A stretch of DNA of 64,000 nt from Streptomyces macrolidinus (GCF_023887685.1 NZ_JAMWMR010000021.1:61706-125705); one strand, 5' to 3'; numbered from the stretch's first letter, positions 44,896 to 54,927 are shown. Made by a program: numbers and translations. The notes: generated by a model not told the origin, from the sequence alone.

Positions 44896-45639
44896 TCAGT
44901 CGCTGTCGAGGCCGTCGATCAGACGGTTGAGGAACCGGGTGAAGGTGTCCTCGGGGCCGAGGGGACGTCCGGAGGCCGCGAGGGCTTCGGCGAGTTCGGG
45001 GTGGTGGCCGTCCGCCGCCACGGCCGCGAGGTAGCGGGCCTCGGCCGCGGCGCGGTCGGGCGAGCGTGACACCGCGGCCTGGGCGATCTCGTAGGAGACA
45101 TGCCCGGCCACGAAGGCGGTGAGCTGGGCGAAGATCTCCAGCTTCGCGGCACCGTCGAGTCCGGTGGGCCGCAGGGCGGCGAGCGCGTGTTCCAGGAACG
45201 CCAGGGTGTGGGGTCCGGGGGTGCGGCGCGTGGACAGGGCGGCGGGCAGCCAGGGGTGGCGCAGCATCAGGGCGCGCTGGAGGCGGGCGATGGCCTTGAG
45301 GTCGGTGCGCCAGTCGCCGGTGGAGGTGACCGTGGTCGGCAGTTCGCCGCTGACGTGGTCGATCATCAGCTCCAGCAGCGCCTCCTTGTCGGGGGCGTAG
45401 CTGTAGAGCGACATGACGCCGGCGCCGACCTGTGCGGCGACCTTCCGCATGGTGACCGCGTCGAGTCCCTCCGCGTCGGCGAGGGCGACGGCCGCCGCCG
45501 TGATCGTCTCGCGGTCGTAGGCGGGCCGACGTCCCCTGCGGGGCTGACCGGACGTCAGCCAGAGCTGCTGGGGGTCGACACCTGTGGCACCGGCCCCTCG
45601 GTCGCCCGCTCGCTCACTGGCCGCTCGGTCACCGGACAT
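44896..45639 (-). CDS. TetR-family repressor
   Basis: A 247-residue repressor. A disordered leader of about 35 residues precedes the helix-turn-helix (about 40-90: ITAAAVALADAEGLDAVTMRKVAAQ and MSLYSYAPDKEALL, quoted in part). The C-terminal half is the TetR_C-like ligand domain common in actinobacteria. The ATG at 45639 has AAGGAG nine bases upstream; an ATG at 45684 is possible. It diverges from a CocE-type hydrolase with a strong inverted repeat between, the standard arrangement for a repressor and its target. A role in the adjacent polymer operon is less likely because the two genes converge. Confidence 0.88.
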   Translation of the reverse strand: MSGDRAASERAGDRGAGATGVDPQQLWLTSGQPRRGRRPAYDRETITAAAVALADAEGLDAVTMRKVAAQVGAGVMSLYSYAPDKEALLELMIDHVSGELPTTVTSTGDWRTDLKAIARLQRALMLRHPWLPAALSTRRTPGPHTLAFLEHALAALRPTGLDGAAKLEIFAQLTAFVAGHVSYEIAQAAVSRSPDRAAAEARYLAAVAADGHHPELAEALAASGRPLGPEDTFTRFLNRLIDGLDSD

Positions 45640-45698
45640 GGCCTCGGCTCCTTCCCTGATCGCGGAAGCCCTTGCATCCGCCATCCAACCATCCCGTA

Positions 45699-45719
45699 TT
45701 CTCGTACAACGTACGTGAA
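45699..45719. promoter_or_regulatory. TetR operator candidate and promoter of the CocE-type gene
   Basis: A 21-base inverted repeat of the form TTC-N-CGTAC-N3-GTACG-N-GAA is perfect in all specified positions. It ends 15 bases before the hydrolase start and lies 60 bases before the tetR start. A possible promoter TTGCAT (45672) to TATTCT (45697) with a 19-base spacer overlaps its left arm. Binding of the divergent TetR protein would block both genes. Confidence 0.7.
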
Positions 45720-45734
45720 TTGAGGAGGGGAACG

Positions 45735-47447
45735 ATGTCATCACCCACGCACGCTCCTGTGCCGAGGCCGGCCTGGGCGCCGCCGTCCGGGAAGCCGCCG
45801 CTGTCCGCACGGATGATGAGGGCGACCTGGCGCGGGCTCCCGGCGAGGCGGCACGACGTCGGCCGGGAGCCGGGCCTGGTCGTACCGGCCGACGACGGCA
45901 GCCCGTTGCTCACGGACCACTACTTCCCGCGCGCCGAGGGCGACTTCCCCACCCTGCTGGTGCGCTCGCCCTACGGCCGGGGCTTCCCGTGGTCCCCCAT
46001 GTACGGCCTGCTCTTCGCCGAACAGGGCTTCCACGTGGTCCTGCAGAGCTGCCGCGGCACGGGCGGTTCGGGCGGCGCGTTCGATCTGTGGCGCAACGAG
46101 GCCGCCGACGGGCAGGCCACGGTGCGCTGGCTGCGCGAACAGCCCTGGTTCGACGGACGGCTCGGCACCATCGGCGCCAGCTACCTGGGCTATGTGCAGT
46201 GGGGCCTCGCCCTGGCCCCGCCGCCCGAGCTGAAGGCCATGGTCATGCAGGTGGGGCTGCACGATCCCTACGCCCTCTTCTACGAACACGGAGTGCTCCG
46301 CCTGGAGACCGCACTCGCCGACGGCGTGGGCATCACCTACCAGCATCAGGGGATGGCAGCGTTCCTGAAGGCGTCCCTGCGCCTGCAACGCCGTCTGCGG
46401 GACATCACCACCGCGCGACCGCTGCGCCGCGCGTACGTGCCCGCCCTCGGGGAGGTGCCCTGGCTGGACGAGGTGATGACGCACCCGGACGCCGCGGACC
46501 CGTACTGGAGCGGCGCGTCGTCGGCGGCGGTGGCGGAGCGGCTGGAGGTGCCGACCGCTCTGATCACCGGGTGGCACGACGCGCTGGTCGACCAGAGCTT
46601 CGAGCAGTACGCACGCCTGCGGCGGGCCGGATGCGACACATCCCTGCTCGTCGGCCCCTGGACCCATACCTCCGCGCTGCAGAAGGGATGGCCCGAGGTG
46701 TTCGCCGAGAGCCTCGCCTGGCTGCGCGCGCACCTGTGCGACGACCCCTCCGGTCTGCGTCCCACGCGCGTGCGCGTCCACAGAGGCGACGACGGCTGGC
46801 GGGACCTCGACGACTGGCCGTCGGCACCGGCCACCACCGCGTGGTACCCGACCCAGGACGGCCACCTCACCCGGCACGGCCCCACGGACTCCGACCCCGT
46901 GGCGTCGTTCCGCTACGACCCGGCCGACCCGACACCGTCCGTCGGCGGACCCCTGCTCTCCCGGACCGCCGGTGCTCGGGACAACAGGGCGCTGGAGGCC
47001 CGGGACGACGTGCTCACGTTCACCAGCGCCCCGCTGACCGAGCCCGTGGACCTCCTCGGCCCGGTCTCCGCGCGCCTCAGCGTCGCCACGGACACCGGTC
47101 ACGCCCATGTCTTCGCCCGCCTGTGCGAGGTGGACGCGCAAGGCCGCTCGATCAACATCTGCGACGGACTGGCCCCGCTCCGGACGACGGGCCAGGAGCC
47201 ATCGCGGGTCACGGTGCCCATGAGCTCCACCGCCCACCGCTTCGCCGCCGGTCACCGCATCCGCTGGCAGATCAGCGGAGGCGCCCATCCCCGCTATGCC
47301 CGCAGCCCCGGCACCGGGGAGTCCCCGGTGGACGCCACCAGCTTCACCCCGGTACGGATCACGCTCCACGCGGACTCGGCGCTGCTGCTCGCGCACAGTT
47401 CCGAGCTGGATCAGTCCTCCGCTTCACATGGGGGTACTCGGTCATAG
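45735..47447 (+). CDS. CocE/NonD-family hydrolase
   Basis: A 570-residue serine hydrolase of the X-Pro dipeptidyl-peptidase/cocaine-esterase type. The alpha/beta domain has RSPYGRGFP, RGTGGSGGAFD and the nucleophile loop GTIGASYLGYVQW (Ser near residue 148), a helical cap, and the His region LVGPWTH. The last third (from about 385) is the jelly-roll galactose-binding-like domain. Substrates are esters or amides and cannot be named. The ATG at 45735 has GAGGAGGGG upstream. Control by the divergent TetR is likely. Confidence 0.9.
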   Translation: MSSPTHAPVPRPAWAPPSGKPPLSARMMRATWRGLPARRHDVGREPGLVVPADDGSPLLTDHYFPRAEGDFPTLLVRSPYGRGFPWSPMYGLLFAEQGFHVVLQSCRGTGGSGGAFDLWRNEAADGQATVRWLREQPWFDGRLGTIGASYLGYVQWGLALAPPPELKAMVMQVGLHDPYALFYEHGVLRLETALADGVGITYQHQGMAAFLKASLRLQRRLRDITTARPLRRAYVPALGEVPWLDEVMTHPDAADPYWSGASSAAVAERLEVPTALITGWHDALVDQSFEQYARLRRAGCDTSLLVGPWTHTSALQKGWPEVFAESLAWLRAHLCDDPSGLRPTRVRVHRGDDGWRDLDDWPSAPATTAWYPTQDGHLTRHGPTDSDPVASFRYDPADPTPSVGGPLLSRTAGARDNRALEARDDVLTFTSAPLTEPVDLLGPVSARLSVATDTGHAHVFARLCEVDAQGRSINICDGLAPLRTTGQEPSRVTVPMSSTAHRFAAGHRIRWQISGGAHPRYARSPGTGESPVDATSFTPVRITLHADSALLLAHSSELDQSSASHGGTRS

Positions 47448-47529
47448 GGAAGAGGTGCCCGCTTCGCCGCGGGGCCGGTCGTCCACCGGCTCCCCGGCGC
47501 GGCGGCCGATCGATGCGGAGGTCCGTGTC

Positions 47530-47892
47530 ATGTCCACTCAGGTCGCCTGTCGCAGGGTGTACGAGGAGACCTCACCGCAGGACGGCAAGCGTGTGCTGGT
47601 CGACCGGGTCTGGCCACGAGGGATGCGCAAGGAGGACGCGCATCTGGACGAGTGGCTACGGGACGTGGCGCCCTCCACCGAGCTGCGCCAGTGGTACGGC
47701 CATGAGCCGTCCCGGTTCACCGAGTTCCGCCGTCGTTACCGCGCGGAGCTGCGCGATGCCGGCCACCGTGAGGCGGCCGGGCATCTGCGCGAACTGGCAT
47801 CCCGGAACAGGCTCACGCTCCTCACCGCCACGAAGGACGTGGACCACAGCCAGGCCGCCGTCCTGGCGGAGTGGCTGGGCGAGAAGCACTGA
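47530..47892 (+). CDS. DUF488 protein
   Basis: A 120-residue protein of the DUF488 family. The characteristic blocks are KRVLVDRVWPRGMRKEDAHLD (first 20 in part), LRQWYGHEP and LTLLTATKD. The family has a conserved Arg/Cys-poor fold of unknown function. GGAGG stands eight bases before the ATG. It ends two bases before the stop of the convergent giant ATPase gene. Confidence 0.9.
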   Translation: MSTQVACRRVYEETSPQDGKRVLVDRVWPRGMRKEDAHLDEWLRDVAPSTELRQWYGHEPSRFTEFRRRYRAELRDAGHREAAGHLRELASRNRLTLLTATKDVDHSQAAVLAEWLGEKH

Positions 47893-47894
47893 CC

Positions 47895-50800
47895 TCATCG
47901 GTCGGGGTTGCTGAGCAGGTGGCGGGGGTCGGCCGCGCTCCTGATGGCGGACTCGACGGCCGCGACACGGTCCGCGAGCAGACCGAGCGCCGCGACAGCC
48001 CGCGTGAGCGGGTCGCTCTCCGCTCCGCCGAGGGACTGGGAGCGGACGTACGCGGCCTTCACCTCGGCCCAGCGCACGGCCTCCTCGGCGGTGAGCGTGC
48101 CCCGTAGCTCGGCCAGCTTCAGGAGGTTGGCCTCGGCCGAGGAGGTGAGGGTCTGGGCCTCCGCCCGGTAGTGGTCCTCGATGACGGCCGCGCGTTCCGC
48201 GTCGTTCATGACCGGCTGCACCCGCTGGGCGATCTTGTTCATGTTGCGGTACGAACCCTGCAACTGGAACGGCGGCTCGGCGCGGGACACGTCGGCCTGG
48301 GCGGCGGAAGCGATGTACGCGGTGTTGACCGCCAGGACCGTCTCGCGCAGCGCGAGCAGATGCCGCAGGACGGCGAGGATCTGCTCCAACTCCGCGGGGG
48401 CGTACGGGTGGACGAGCCGGTCGGCCCCGGCCGCGGGGTCCCCGGCGGCCAGCCGGACGAGCAGGTCCAGGTCCGCGCGGTCGCGGCCCGCGAGAGGGGC
48501 GAGCACCGGGTTCGCGGTGAGCGCGTTCTCCAGGAAGCTGAGCGCGAAGACGTCCTCCTTGCCGCTCAGGACGTCACCGAGGTTCCAGACGTCGGCGCGG
48601 TTGGCGAGCATGTCGGGCACCCGGAAGCGGCTGCCGGACTCGGTGTAGGGGTTGCCCGCCATACAGACCGCGAACCGCTTGCCCCGCAGGTCGAAGGTGC
48701 GCGGCTCGCCGCCCCACACACCCTCGACGCGGCGGGTGGTGTCGCACAGCGGGATGAACTTCTGGAGCAGCTCGGGCGAGGTGTGCTGGATGTCGTCCAG
48801 ATACAGCAGGGTGTTGTTCCCGGCCGCCAGCGCGAAGTTGATCTTCTCGATCTCCTGACGCGCGGTGGCGTTCGGGGCGTCGGCCGGGTCGAGCGAGGTG
48901 ACGGCGTGGCCGAGCGCCGGGCCGCTCACCTTGACGAGCATGAGGCCGAGGCGGTCGGCGACGTACTCCATGAGGGTCGTCTTGCCGTAGCCCGGCGGGG
49001 AGATGAGCAGCAGCAGACCGCCGGTGTCGGTGCGCCGTGAATCGCCCGCGGTACCGAGCTGCTTGGCGAGGTTGTCGCCGATCAGCGGCAGATACACCTC
49101 GTCGATGAGGCGGTTGCGGACGAACGCGGGCATGGTGCGCGGGCGGTGGTCGTCCAGGCGCAGCCGCGAGCGTTCGGCGGTCACCAGCTCGGTGCGGCGG
49201 CGCTGGTAGGCGCGGAACGCAGGCACGTCCCGCTCCCTGAACGCCGCCGTCCGGACGAGGAACTCATCGATCCTCAAGGGCAGTTGACGGCTGTGAATGC
49301 GCGGGTGGGTGCCGAGCAGTCCCTCGGCGGTGGCCGTCAGCGGGGCGTCCGACTCGTAGCGGGTCAGGTCGGGACACAGCTCGGCGGCCACCGCCTCGTC
49401 CAGGTCCCCGGCGGTGAGTTCCGTGCCGGTGGCGGACGCGTACGACGACAGCCAGGCCTCGGCCAGTTGACGCCGTGCGGCGAGGTCGCCGACCGCGGCG
49501 AGGTCCTCGTCGTAGGCCGAAACACCCACGGTGTGGCGGAACTTGTCGAGCAGGGTGTGCGTGGCGGCGCTGAGGACGAAGCCCTCGGGGCCGCTTGTCA
49601 GCTCCTCGACGAGATAGGCGGCTGCCGCGGCGGCACTCCCGTGCTCCCCGATCGCGTCGGCGAGTTCGGCACGCAGGTCGGCCAGGGCCGGTGTCGGGCC
49701 GAAGGTCTGCTCGGCGCGGGCGAGGGACACCGCGCGCCGCGTCCAGTGCTGGCGCTCCTCCGCCGTGGTGCCGTGCGCCCAGAACAGGTGGGCGGCGGCG
49801 CGGGCGGCGGGCTCGTGGCGCAACGGCCCGGCCGCTTCGTACAGGTCGAGCAGCGCGCGGAGGACGACGGTGGCGTCGTGGTCGTGGATGCCGCGTTCGT
49901 AGCCTTCGTCGTACGCCTCTTCCGCCGCCTTGCGTACGAGGGCGGGCAGGTCGTCGGCCTGGGCGAGAGCCGCCGGACCGTGGGCGTCGAGGAGTCGGGC
50001 GGCGAGGTGTTCGGCGCGGTACACCTCCGGTGATTCGGAGGGCAGTTGACGGTCGCGGAGGCGGACGTCCGCGGCGTCCGGGTCGGTGGCGGGTGAGCGG
50101 TAGTCGGTGCCGGTCAGGGCGAAGGCGAGGCCGTCGCCGTCCGGGACCAGGGTGAGGTCGAGCGGCTGGGTGTTGACCGCGAAGCGGTGGCTGCCGAACC
50201 GGACGGTCCGGCCGCCGTCGGCGTACAGGTCGGTGCGGTCGCGCAGGGCGCGGGCGGCCTCCTGGCGCGCGGCCTTGAGGCGGCCCGCCAGTTCCTCGGC
50301 CCGCACGCTGTCGCCGAGCGCACGCAACTCGTCCGCGGTGGTGCGGACCTTGGCGACCATGGGGTCGGAGGCGAAGTAGGTGTTGACCGCGTCGGTGTCG
50401 GCGAGCGTGGCGCAGCGGCGGGCGATGGTCTCCAACACCCGGGTGGCGGAGGCCGCGAGCTGTTCCGCGCGGCGGGCGCGGGCGTCGGCGAGGCTCTGCT
50501 TGCGGGCGGTGAAGGCCTCGTAGACCTCACCGCGCTTGTCGGCGAGTGTGCCGAGGAAGTCCCCGAACTCCGCGAATCGGGACTCCAGATCCTCCACCCG
50601 TACGAGGACGCGCGCGAGGTGTTCGTCGCAGGCCTCGGGGGTGTCGGACGCGGCCAGCGCGCCGGTGACGGCCTGGCCGAGCAGGGCGAACTCGGCGGCG
50701 AACTCGGCGCGTCCCTCGTTCTCCATGAGGTCGCGGCGGCGGGCGTCGAGGGTGGCGCGGGCGCGGTTGACGCCGCCCATCACCTCGGCGATGCGTTCCA

Positions 50801-52772
50801 GGATGGAGGTGCGGACGGTGGCGTCGCCGATGGTGAGCCCGGCGACCACCTCGGTCACCGTGTCGAGTCCGTCGGCGAGTTGGTCCAGGCGCGTCACGAG
50901 GGGCGCCGCCTCGGCGACGGTGGCGATCGACTCGGCGTCGGTGACGAGCCGTTCGATGTCCTCGTGGTGACGGGTGAAGGCGTCCGGGCGAGCGAGGAAG
51001 GTGACGGCGCGCTGCCCGAAGGCGGCGAGGTCCGTCTCGACACCGGAGGCCAGTTCGTCGATACGGGCGGTGTCCGCGTACCGCATCTCCCTGATCGTCA
51101 GCAAGTGACCCTGGGCGTGGCGCAGTTCGGTCAGCCCGTTCACCCAGGCGGCGGCGTCGCGCGGGGCCTCGCCGCGCAGTCGGCGTACCACCCCGGCGAC
51201 GGCGCCCGCGGCTTCTTCGAGGGCGTCGGCGGCCTGCCGGGTCAGCGTCTGTACGGTCTCGAACTCGGCCAGTACCTGCCGGGCGGTGGCGTGGACGTCG
51301 TCCAACGGGGTGCGCAGATCGCCGAGTTCGTCCTCGCCGAGCCAGTGGTGGGTGTCGGCGGCGCGGACACACGCGGCGGCCAGGGCCTTGTACACCTCGG
51401 TCGTCGGGGTGGTCTCGGCGACGGCGCGGGTGATGGACAGGCAGTCGGCGATGCCGCGGACGAGGTCGGCGTTGCCGACGCGGGCGAGCGGTCCGCTGCC
51501 GGTGGGGGCGGTGGCGGCGTAGGTGTCGGAGACGTAGGGGGAGGTCCACAGTTGGACGGGGTGGACCCGGGCGGGTTCGTCGCTCTCGACACGCAGCACG
51601 GTGAGCGTGCCGTCGTCGAACAGGGACCAGCCGTGGCAGGACAGCGGGGCGTCGATCTCCTTGCGGATCACGTTGTAGGGCAGGAGCAGGCTGTTGCCGC
51701 CCGCCCGCGCGCGGAACGCGAAGAGGACGTCCTCACCGTTGGGTGAGCGCACTTCGCGCTGGAACTCCAGGTCCGCCGTGTCGAGTTCGTAGGTCTTGCA
51801 GGTTCCGGTGGACAGGCAGTAGCCGCCCGCGAAGACGATCCCCTGGTCCTCGGGCAGCCGTCGGCAGGCCTGTCCGATGCCGTCGAGGCGGACCACGGAC
51901 CGGGTGAGGGTGTTGAACACCAGGTACCGGTGGGCGTCCTCCTTGTAGGGGCGGACGCGCAGCAGGATCAGGGCGCCCACGCGTGCGTGGGCGATGTCGG
52001 CGTCGGCGAGCGACTGGAGCGGTTCGTCGACGGGCTCGGCATAGATCCCCTCCCCCGTCTCGGTGTCGTCCTCCACCTTGACGGTCAGCGTGCCTCCGAC
52101 CGTGGTGACGAACACCTCGCCCTGGACGGCGACATGCGGGTGGCGGCCCAGTACGTGTTCCTCGCGGGTCGCCTCGGTCCAGGTGAAGTCGTAGGGCGGC
52201 GGGAAGACATGGTCGCGGTCTCCGCGCGCGTCGAGGAAGGACGCCCGCCCGTCGTCGGTGAGCGCCCAGCGCAGGACGCGGATGTCCTCGGCCTTCGCGC
52301 CGGTCTGGAAGACGGCGAGCAGCTTGCCGTCGAGGCGGCGCAGCCGGAGGAGGCGGGCCTGCCGGTAGTAGCGGTGCAGGGCCGTGAACTCCCGTACGAA
52401 GTCGGGGTCGTCCAGCAGGCCGGGGACGGCGCTCGCGGGCAGCCGGTTCAACTCGCGGTCGTGCAGGGCGAAGACGTCGTCCACGGCCTTCTCGGCCGTC
52501 ACGCCGGACGAGGTGTTGTACCCGAACAGGAGGGTGTCACCGACGGCCGCGATGTCGCCGGGCACGCCCGGGTGTTCGGTGCGCAGCCGCTCGGTGCGGG
52601 CGAGTTCGAGACGCGTCGAGCCGAACTCCTCGGTGCGGCGGGCGTCGAGCGCCTGGACGCGGCGGGCCAGTTCGGCGGCCTGCGCGGCGAGGCGGTCGCG
52701 CAACACCTCGTAGGTGCCGGTGTCGAGCATGTCGTGGGCCTCGCGGGTACCGGTGTCCTGGCCGGTTGTCAT
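47895..52772 (-). CDS. Giant DUF3686-type AAA ATPase of the flotillin operon
   Basis: A 1625-residue protein, probably cytoplasmic. The N-terminal two thirds has a beta-rich region (about 60-440) and long helical segments (about 450-900) like the DUF3686 region of proteins annotated as DNA-repair ATPases. The AAA domain is C-terminal, with Walker A SPPGYGKTTL (1258-1267) and Walker B LLYLDDIQ (1322-1329), then a sensor-like CMAGNPY. The DNA-repair label is an old annotation that I do not endorse. Linkage to flotillin and a YqiJ-like protein suggests a membrane-associated remodelling machine. AGAGGG precedes the ATG. A perfect hairpin separates it from the flotillin gene. Confidence 0.85.
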   Translation of the reverse strand: MTTGQDTGTREAHDMLDTGTYEVLRDRLAAQAAELARRVQALDARRTEEFGSTRLELARTERLRTEHPGVPGDIAAVGDTLLFGYNTSSGVTAEKAVDDVFALHDRELNRLPASAVPGLLDDPDFVREFTALHRYYRQARLLRLRRLDGKLLAVFQTGAKAEDIRVLRWALTDDGRASFLDARGDRDHVFPPPYDFTWTEATREEHVLGRHPHVAVQGEVFVTTVGGTLTVKVEDDTETGEGIYAEPVDEPLQSLADADIAHARVGALILLRVRPYKEDAHRYLVFNTLTRSVVRLDGIGQACRRLPEDQGIVFAGGYCLSTGTCKTYELDTADLEFQREVRSPNGEDVLFAFRARAGGNSLLLPYNVIRKEIDAPLSCHGWSLFDDGTLTVLRVESDEPARVHPVQLWTSPYVSDTYAATAPTGSGPLARVGNADLVRGIADCLSITRAVAETTPTTEVYKALAAACVRAADTHHWLGEDELGDLRTPLDDVHATARQVLAEFETVQTLTRQAADALEEAAGAVAGVVRRLRGEAPRDAAAWVNGLTELRHAQGHLLTIREMRYADTARIDELASGVETDLAAFGQRAVTFLARPDAFTRHHEDIERLVTDAESIATVAEAAPLVTRLDQLADGLDTVTEVVAGLTIGDATVRTSILERIAEVMGGVNRARATLDARRRDLMENEGRAEFAAEFALLGQAVTGALAASDTPEACDEHLARVLVRVEDLESRFAEFGDFLGTLADKRGEVYEAFTARKQSLADARARRAEQLAASATRVLETIARRCATLADTDAVNTYFASDPMVAKVRTTADELRALGDSVRAEELAGRLKAARQEAARALRDRTDLYADGGRTVRFGSHRFAVNTQPLDLTLVPDGDGLAFALTGTDYRSPATDPDAADVRLRDRQLPSESPEVYRAEHLAARLLDAHGPAALAQADDLPALVRKAAEEAYDEGYERGIHDHDATVVLRALLDLYEAAGPLRHEPAARAAAHLFWAHGTTAEERQHWTRRAVSLARAEQTFGPTPALADLRAELADAIGEHGSAAAAAAYLVEELTSGPEGFVLSAATHTLLDKFRHTVGVSAYDEDLAAVGDLAARRQLAEAWLSSYASATGTELTAGDLDEAVAAELCPDLTRYESDAPLTATAEGLLGTHPRIHSRQLPLRIDEFLVRTAAFRERDVPAFRAYQRRRTELVTAERSRLRLDDHRPRTMPAFVRNRLIDEVYLPLIGDNLAKQLGTAGDSRRTDTGGLLLLISPPGYGKTTLMEYVADRLGLMLVKVSGPALGHAVTSLDPADAPNATARQEIEKINFALAAGNNTLLYLDDIQHTSPELLQKFIPLCDTTRRVEGVWGGEPRTFDLRGKRFAVCMAGNPYTESGSRFRVPDMLANRADVWNLGDVLSGKEDVFALSFLENALTANPVLAPLAGRDRADLDLLVRLAAGDPAAGADRLVHPYAPAELEQILAVLRHLLALRETVLAVNTAYIASAAQADVSRAEPPFQLQGSYRNMNKIAQRVQPVMNDAERAAVIEDHYRAEAQTLTSSAEANLLKLAELRGTLTAEEAVRWAEVKAAYVRSQSLGGAESDPLTRAVAALGLLADRVAAVESAIRSAADPRHLLSNPDR

Positions 52773-52800
52773 GGGATCCCTCTCAGGAAGTCAGGAGTGA

Positions 52801-52838
52801 CGGTCCGGAGCTGCCCCCCGTGTGGCAGCTCCGGACCG
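52801..52838 (-). terminator. Perfect 15-bp hairpin between flotillin and ATPase genes
   Basis: Positions 52801-52815 and 52824-52838 are fully complementary around an eight-base loop. The stem lies entirely in the 74-base gap, nine bases after the flotillin stop and 29 bases before the ATPase start. No T-tract is present. It should act as a partial terminator or RNA-stability element that sets a lower level of the ATPase relative to flotillin. Confidence 0.8.
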
Positions 52839-52846
52839 CCGACCGG

Positions 52847-54880
52847 TCAGCTCTTCGCGCTGCCGTTCAGCGCTGCGAGCGAAGTGTCCGCGAGTCCCAA
52901 CTCGCCTGCCTTCTCCAGCAGTTGCTGAAGCTGCCCGGTGTTCGTACCGCCCGTCTTCATGAGCTTCATGAGCAGGGCGGACACGGTCAGATGCTGGATG
53001 TCGGCCGAGGAGACCGAGCCGAGGATGCGGCTGAGGTCGTCGGTGAAGGACGACGTACCGTCCAGCCACGGCCCGGCGAGCTTGCGCGCGGTGTCGGAGT
53101 GCTCGACGACCGCGTCGACACCCTTGCCGAGCGCGATCGAGGACATGAGCCGGTCGAAGAAGACGGACTCCCCGCCGACGATGTCGATGTCGGCGTTCTC
53201 CAGGCCGGTGGCGAGCACCGTGGCCTGCGCCTCGGCGACCTGCCGCTGGACGTCGAGACCGGCGAGCCGGATCTCCTTCTCGGCCTCCAGCCGCAGCCGG
53301 TACTCCTCGTGCCCGCGCGACGCCTCGTCGAGCGCGGCCATCGCCGCGGCCTTCTCGGTGAGTCCGGCCGCCTCGGCCTTGAGCTTCTCGCCGACGGCCA
53401 GCGCCTCGGCCAGCGCCTTGGCCTGCGAGCCTTCCGCCTCGGCGCGCATCCGGGCCTCGGTGGCCACGGCCTCGGCGCGGCCCGCCTTCTCGATGACCTC
53501 GGCTTCCTTGTCGCGGACCTGAACGGCCGCGAGTCCCTCGGCCGCCGCCTCCGCCTGAAGGCCCTCGGCCAGCTTCAGCTTGGCCTGGGCGTCGAGGTCC
53601 GCGGACTTCAACCGGGCCTCGGCCAGGGTGAGTTCCTCGGCCGCGCGGTGGGTGGCGGCCTGCTCGGCGGCCTCGGCGGCCTTGATGTCCTTGACCAGCT
53701 TCTCCTGCGCCTCGGCCTCCGCGGCGATGATCACGGCCTGGCGCTCGCGCTCCGCCTCCTCCACGGCGCGCAGCTTCTTGATGGACTCCTCCTGCTCGGC
53801 GACCGTACGGTCCACCGCGACCCGCTCGCGGATGACCTCGGCGATCTCGCGCTTCTCCGCCTCGACCTCCTTCTCGGCGGAGATCCGTGTCAGTTGCGTC
53901 TCCCGGTCACGCGCGATGACCTCGAGCAGCCGGTCCTTCTCGATGCGCTCGTTCTCGACGGCGATGACCCGCTCGCGGTTCTTCGCGGCGACGGCGACCT
54001 CACGGGCCTGGTTCTCACGCTGGATGCCGAGCTGTTCCTCGGTGCGCAGGAAGGCGCTCTGCGCGCGCAGCCGCTCCTCCTCGACGACCCGCGCGGTCTC
54101 GGCCTCCTCCCGCGCCCGGACGGTCTCGATCTCGCGCCGCTGCTTGATCTCGGCGTCGGTCTGACGGCGTTCCAGCTCCAGGATGGCCTCGCGGGCGTCG
54201 ACGTTCTGCCGGGCGATCTCCTTCTCCTCGGTGCGCTGGGCCTCGTTGGTGCGCACGTGCTCGGTGGCCGTCAGCTCGGTGATCTTGCGGATGCCCTGCG
54301 CGTCCAGGACGTTGGCCGGGTCGAGCTGCTTCAGCGGCGTCTGCTCCAGGTAGTCGATCGCCGCGTCCTCGAGGTGGTAGCCGTTGAGGTCGACACCGAT
54401 GACCTCGATGATCCGGTACCGCAGCTCCTCGCGCTTGGTGTACAGGTCGGTGAAGTCCAGTTGCTTGCCGACGGTCTTCAGCGCCTCGGAGAACTTCGCG
54501 TGGAACAGCTCCTGAAGGGTTTCCTTGTCGCTGGCCCGTGCCGTGCCCACGGCCTGGGCGACCTTGATGACGTCGTCGACGGTCTTGTTGACGCGGACGA
54601 AGAACGATATCCGGATGTCGGCACGGATGTTGTCGCGGCAGATCAGCCCGTCGCGTCCGGTCCGGGTGATCTCGATGGCCTTCACCGAGATGTCCATCAC
54701 CTCGGCCTTGTGGAGCACCGGCAGCACGACCTGACCGGTGAAGGTCACATCGACCTTCCGCGTCTTGGAGACGATCAGCGCCTTGCCCTGCTCCACCTTG
54801 CGGAACAGGCGGGAGAAGACGAGCAGCACGACGAGGACGGCGAGCAGACAGACGGCGGCGAGTACGCCGATGGCTTCCAT
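52847..54880 (-). CDS. Flotillin-like SPFH/Band 7 protein
   Basis: A 677-residue membrane-associated scaffold. One N-terminal membrane helix (about 4-24) precedes the SPFH/PHB domain (about 30-200; VEQGKALIVSKTRKVDVTF start, quoted in part, and RADIRISFFVRVNKTVDD). A very long Glu/Ala/Arg coiled coil follows (about 205-560), then a C-terminal assembly segment (NADIDIVGGESVFFDRLM). Such proteins oligomerise into rings or patches that organise lipid domains. It lies in the middle of the operon with the YqiJ-like protein before and the ATPase after, the same order as E. coli yqiJ-yqiK plus an added ATPase. AAGGA precedes the ATG. Confidence 0.93.
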   Translation of the reverse strand: MEAIGVLAAVCLLAVLVVLLVFSRLFRKVEQGKALIVSKTRKVDVTFTGQVVLPVLHKAEVMDISVKAIEITRTGRDGLICRDNIRADIRISFFVRVNKTVDDVIKVAQAVGTARASDKETLQELFHAKFSEALKTVGKQLDFTDLYTKREELRYRIIEVIGVDLNGYHLEDAAIDYLEQTPLKQLDPANVLDAQGIRKITELTATEHVRTNEAQRTEEKEIARQNVDAREAILELERRQTDAEIKQRREIETVRAREEAETARVVEEERLRAQSAFLRTEEQLGIQRENQAREVAVAAKNRERVIAVENERIEKDRLLEVIARDRETQLTRISAEKEVEAEKREIAEVIRERVAVDRTVAEQEESIKKLRAVEEAERERQAVIIAAEAEAQEKLVKDIKAAEAAEQAATHRAAEELTLAEARLKSADLDAQAKLKLAEGLQAEAAAEGLAAVQVRDKEAEVIEKAGRAEAVATEARMRAEAEGSQAKALAEALAVGEKLKAEAAGLTEKAAAMAALDEASRGHEEYRLRLEAEKEIRLAGLDVQRQVAEAQATVLATGLENADIDIVGGESVFFDRLMSSIALGKGVDAVVEHSDTARKLAGPWLDGTSSFTDDLSRILGSVSSADIQHLTVSALLMKLMKTGGTNTGQLQQLLEKAGELGLADTSLAALNGSAKS

Positions 54881-54927
54881 GACATAGGTCCTTGAGGCGT
54901 AGAGAGACGTAGGAGCGTGAAGTGGAG

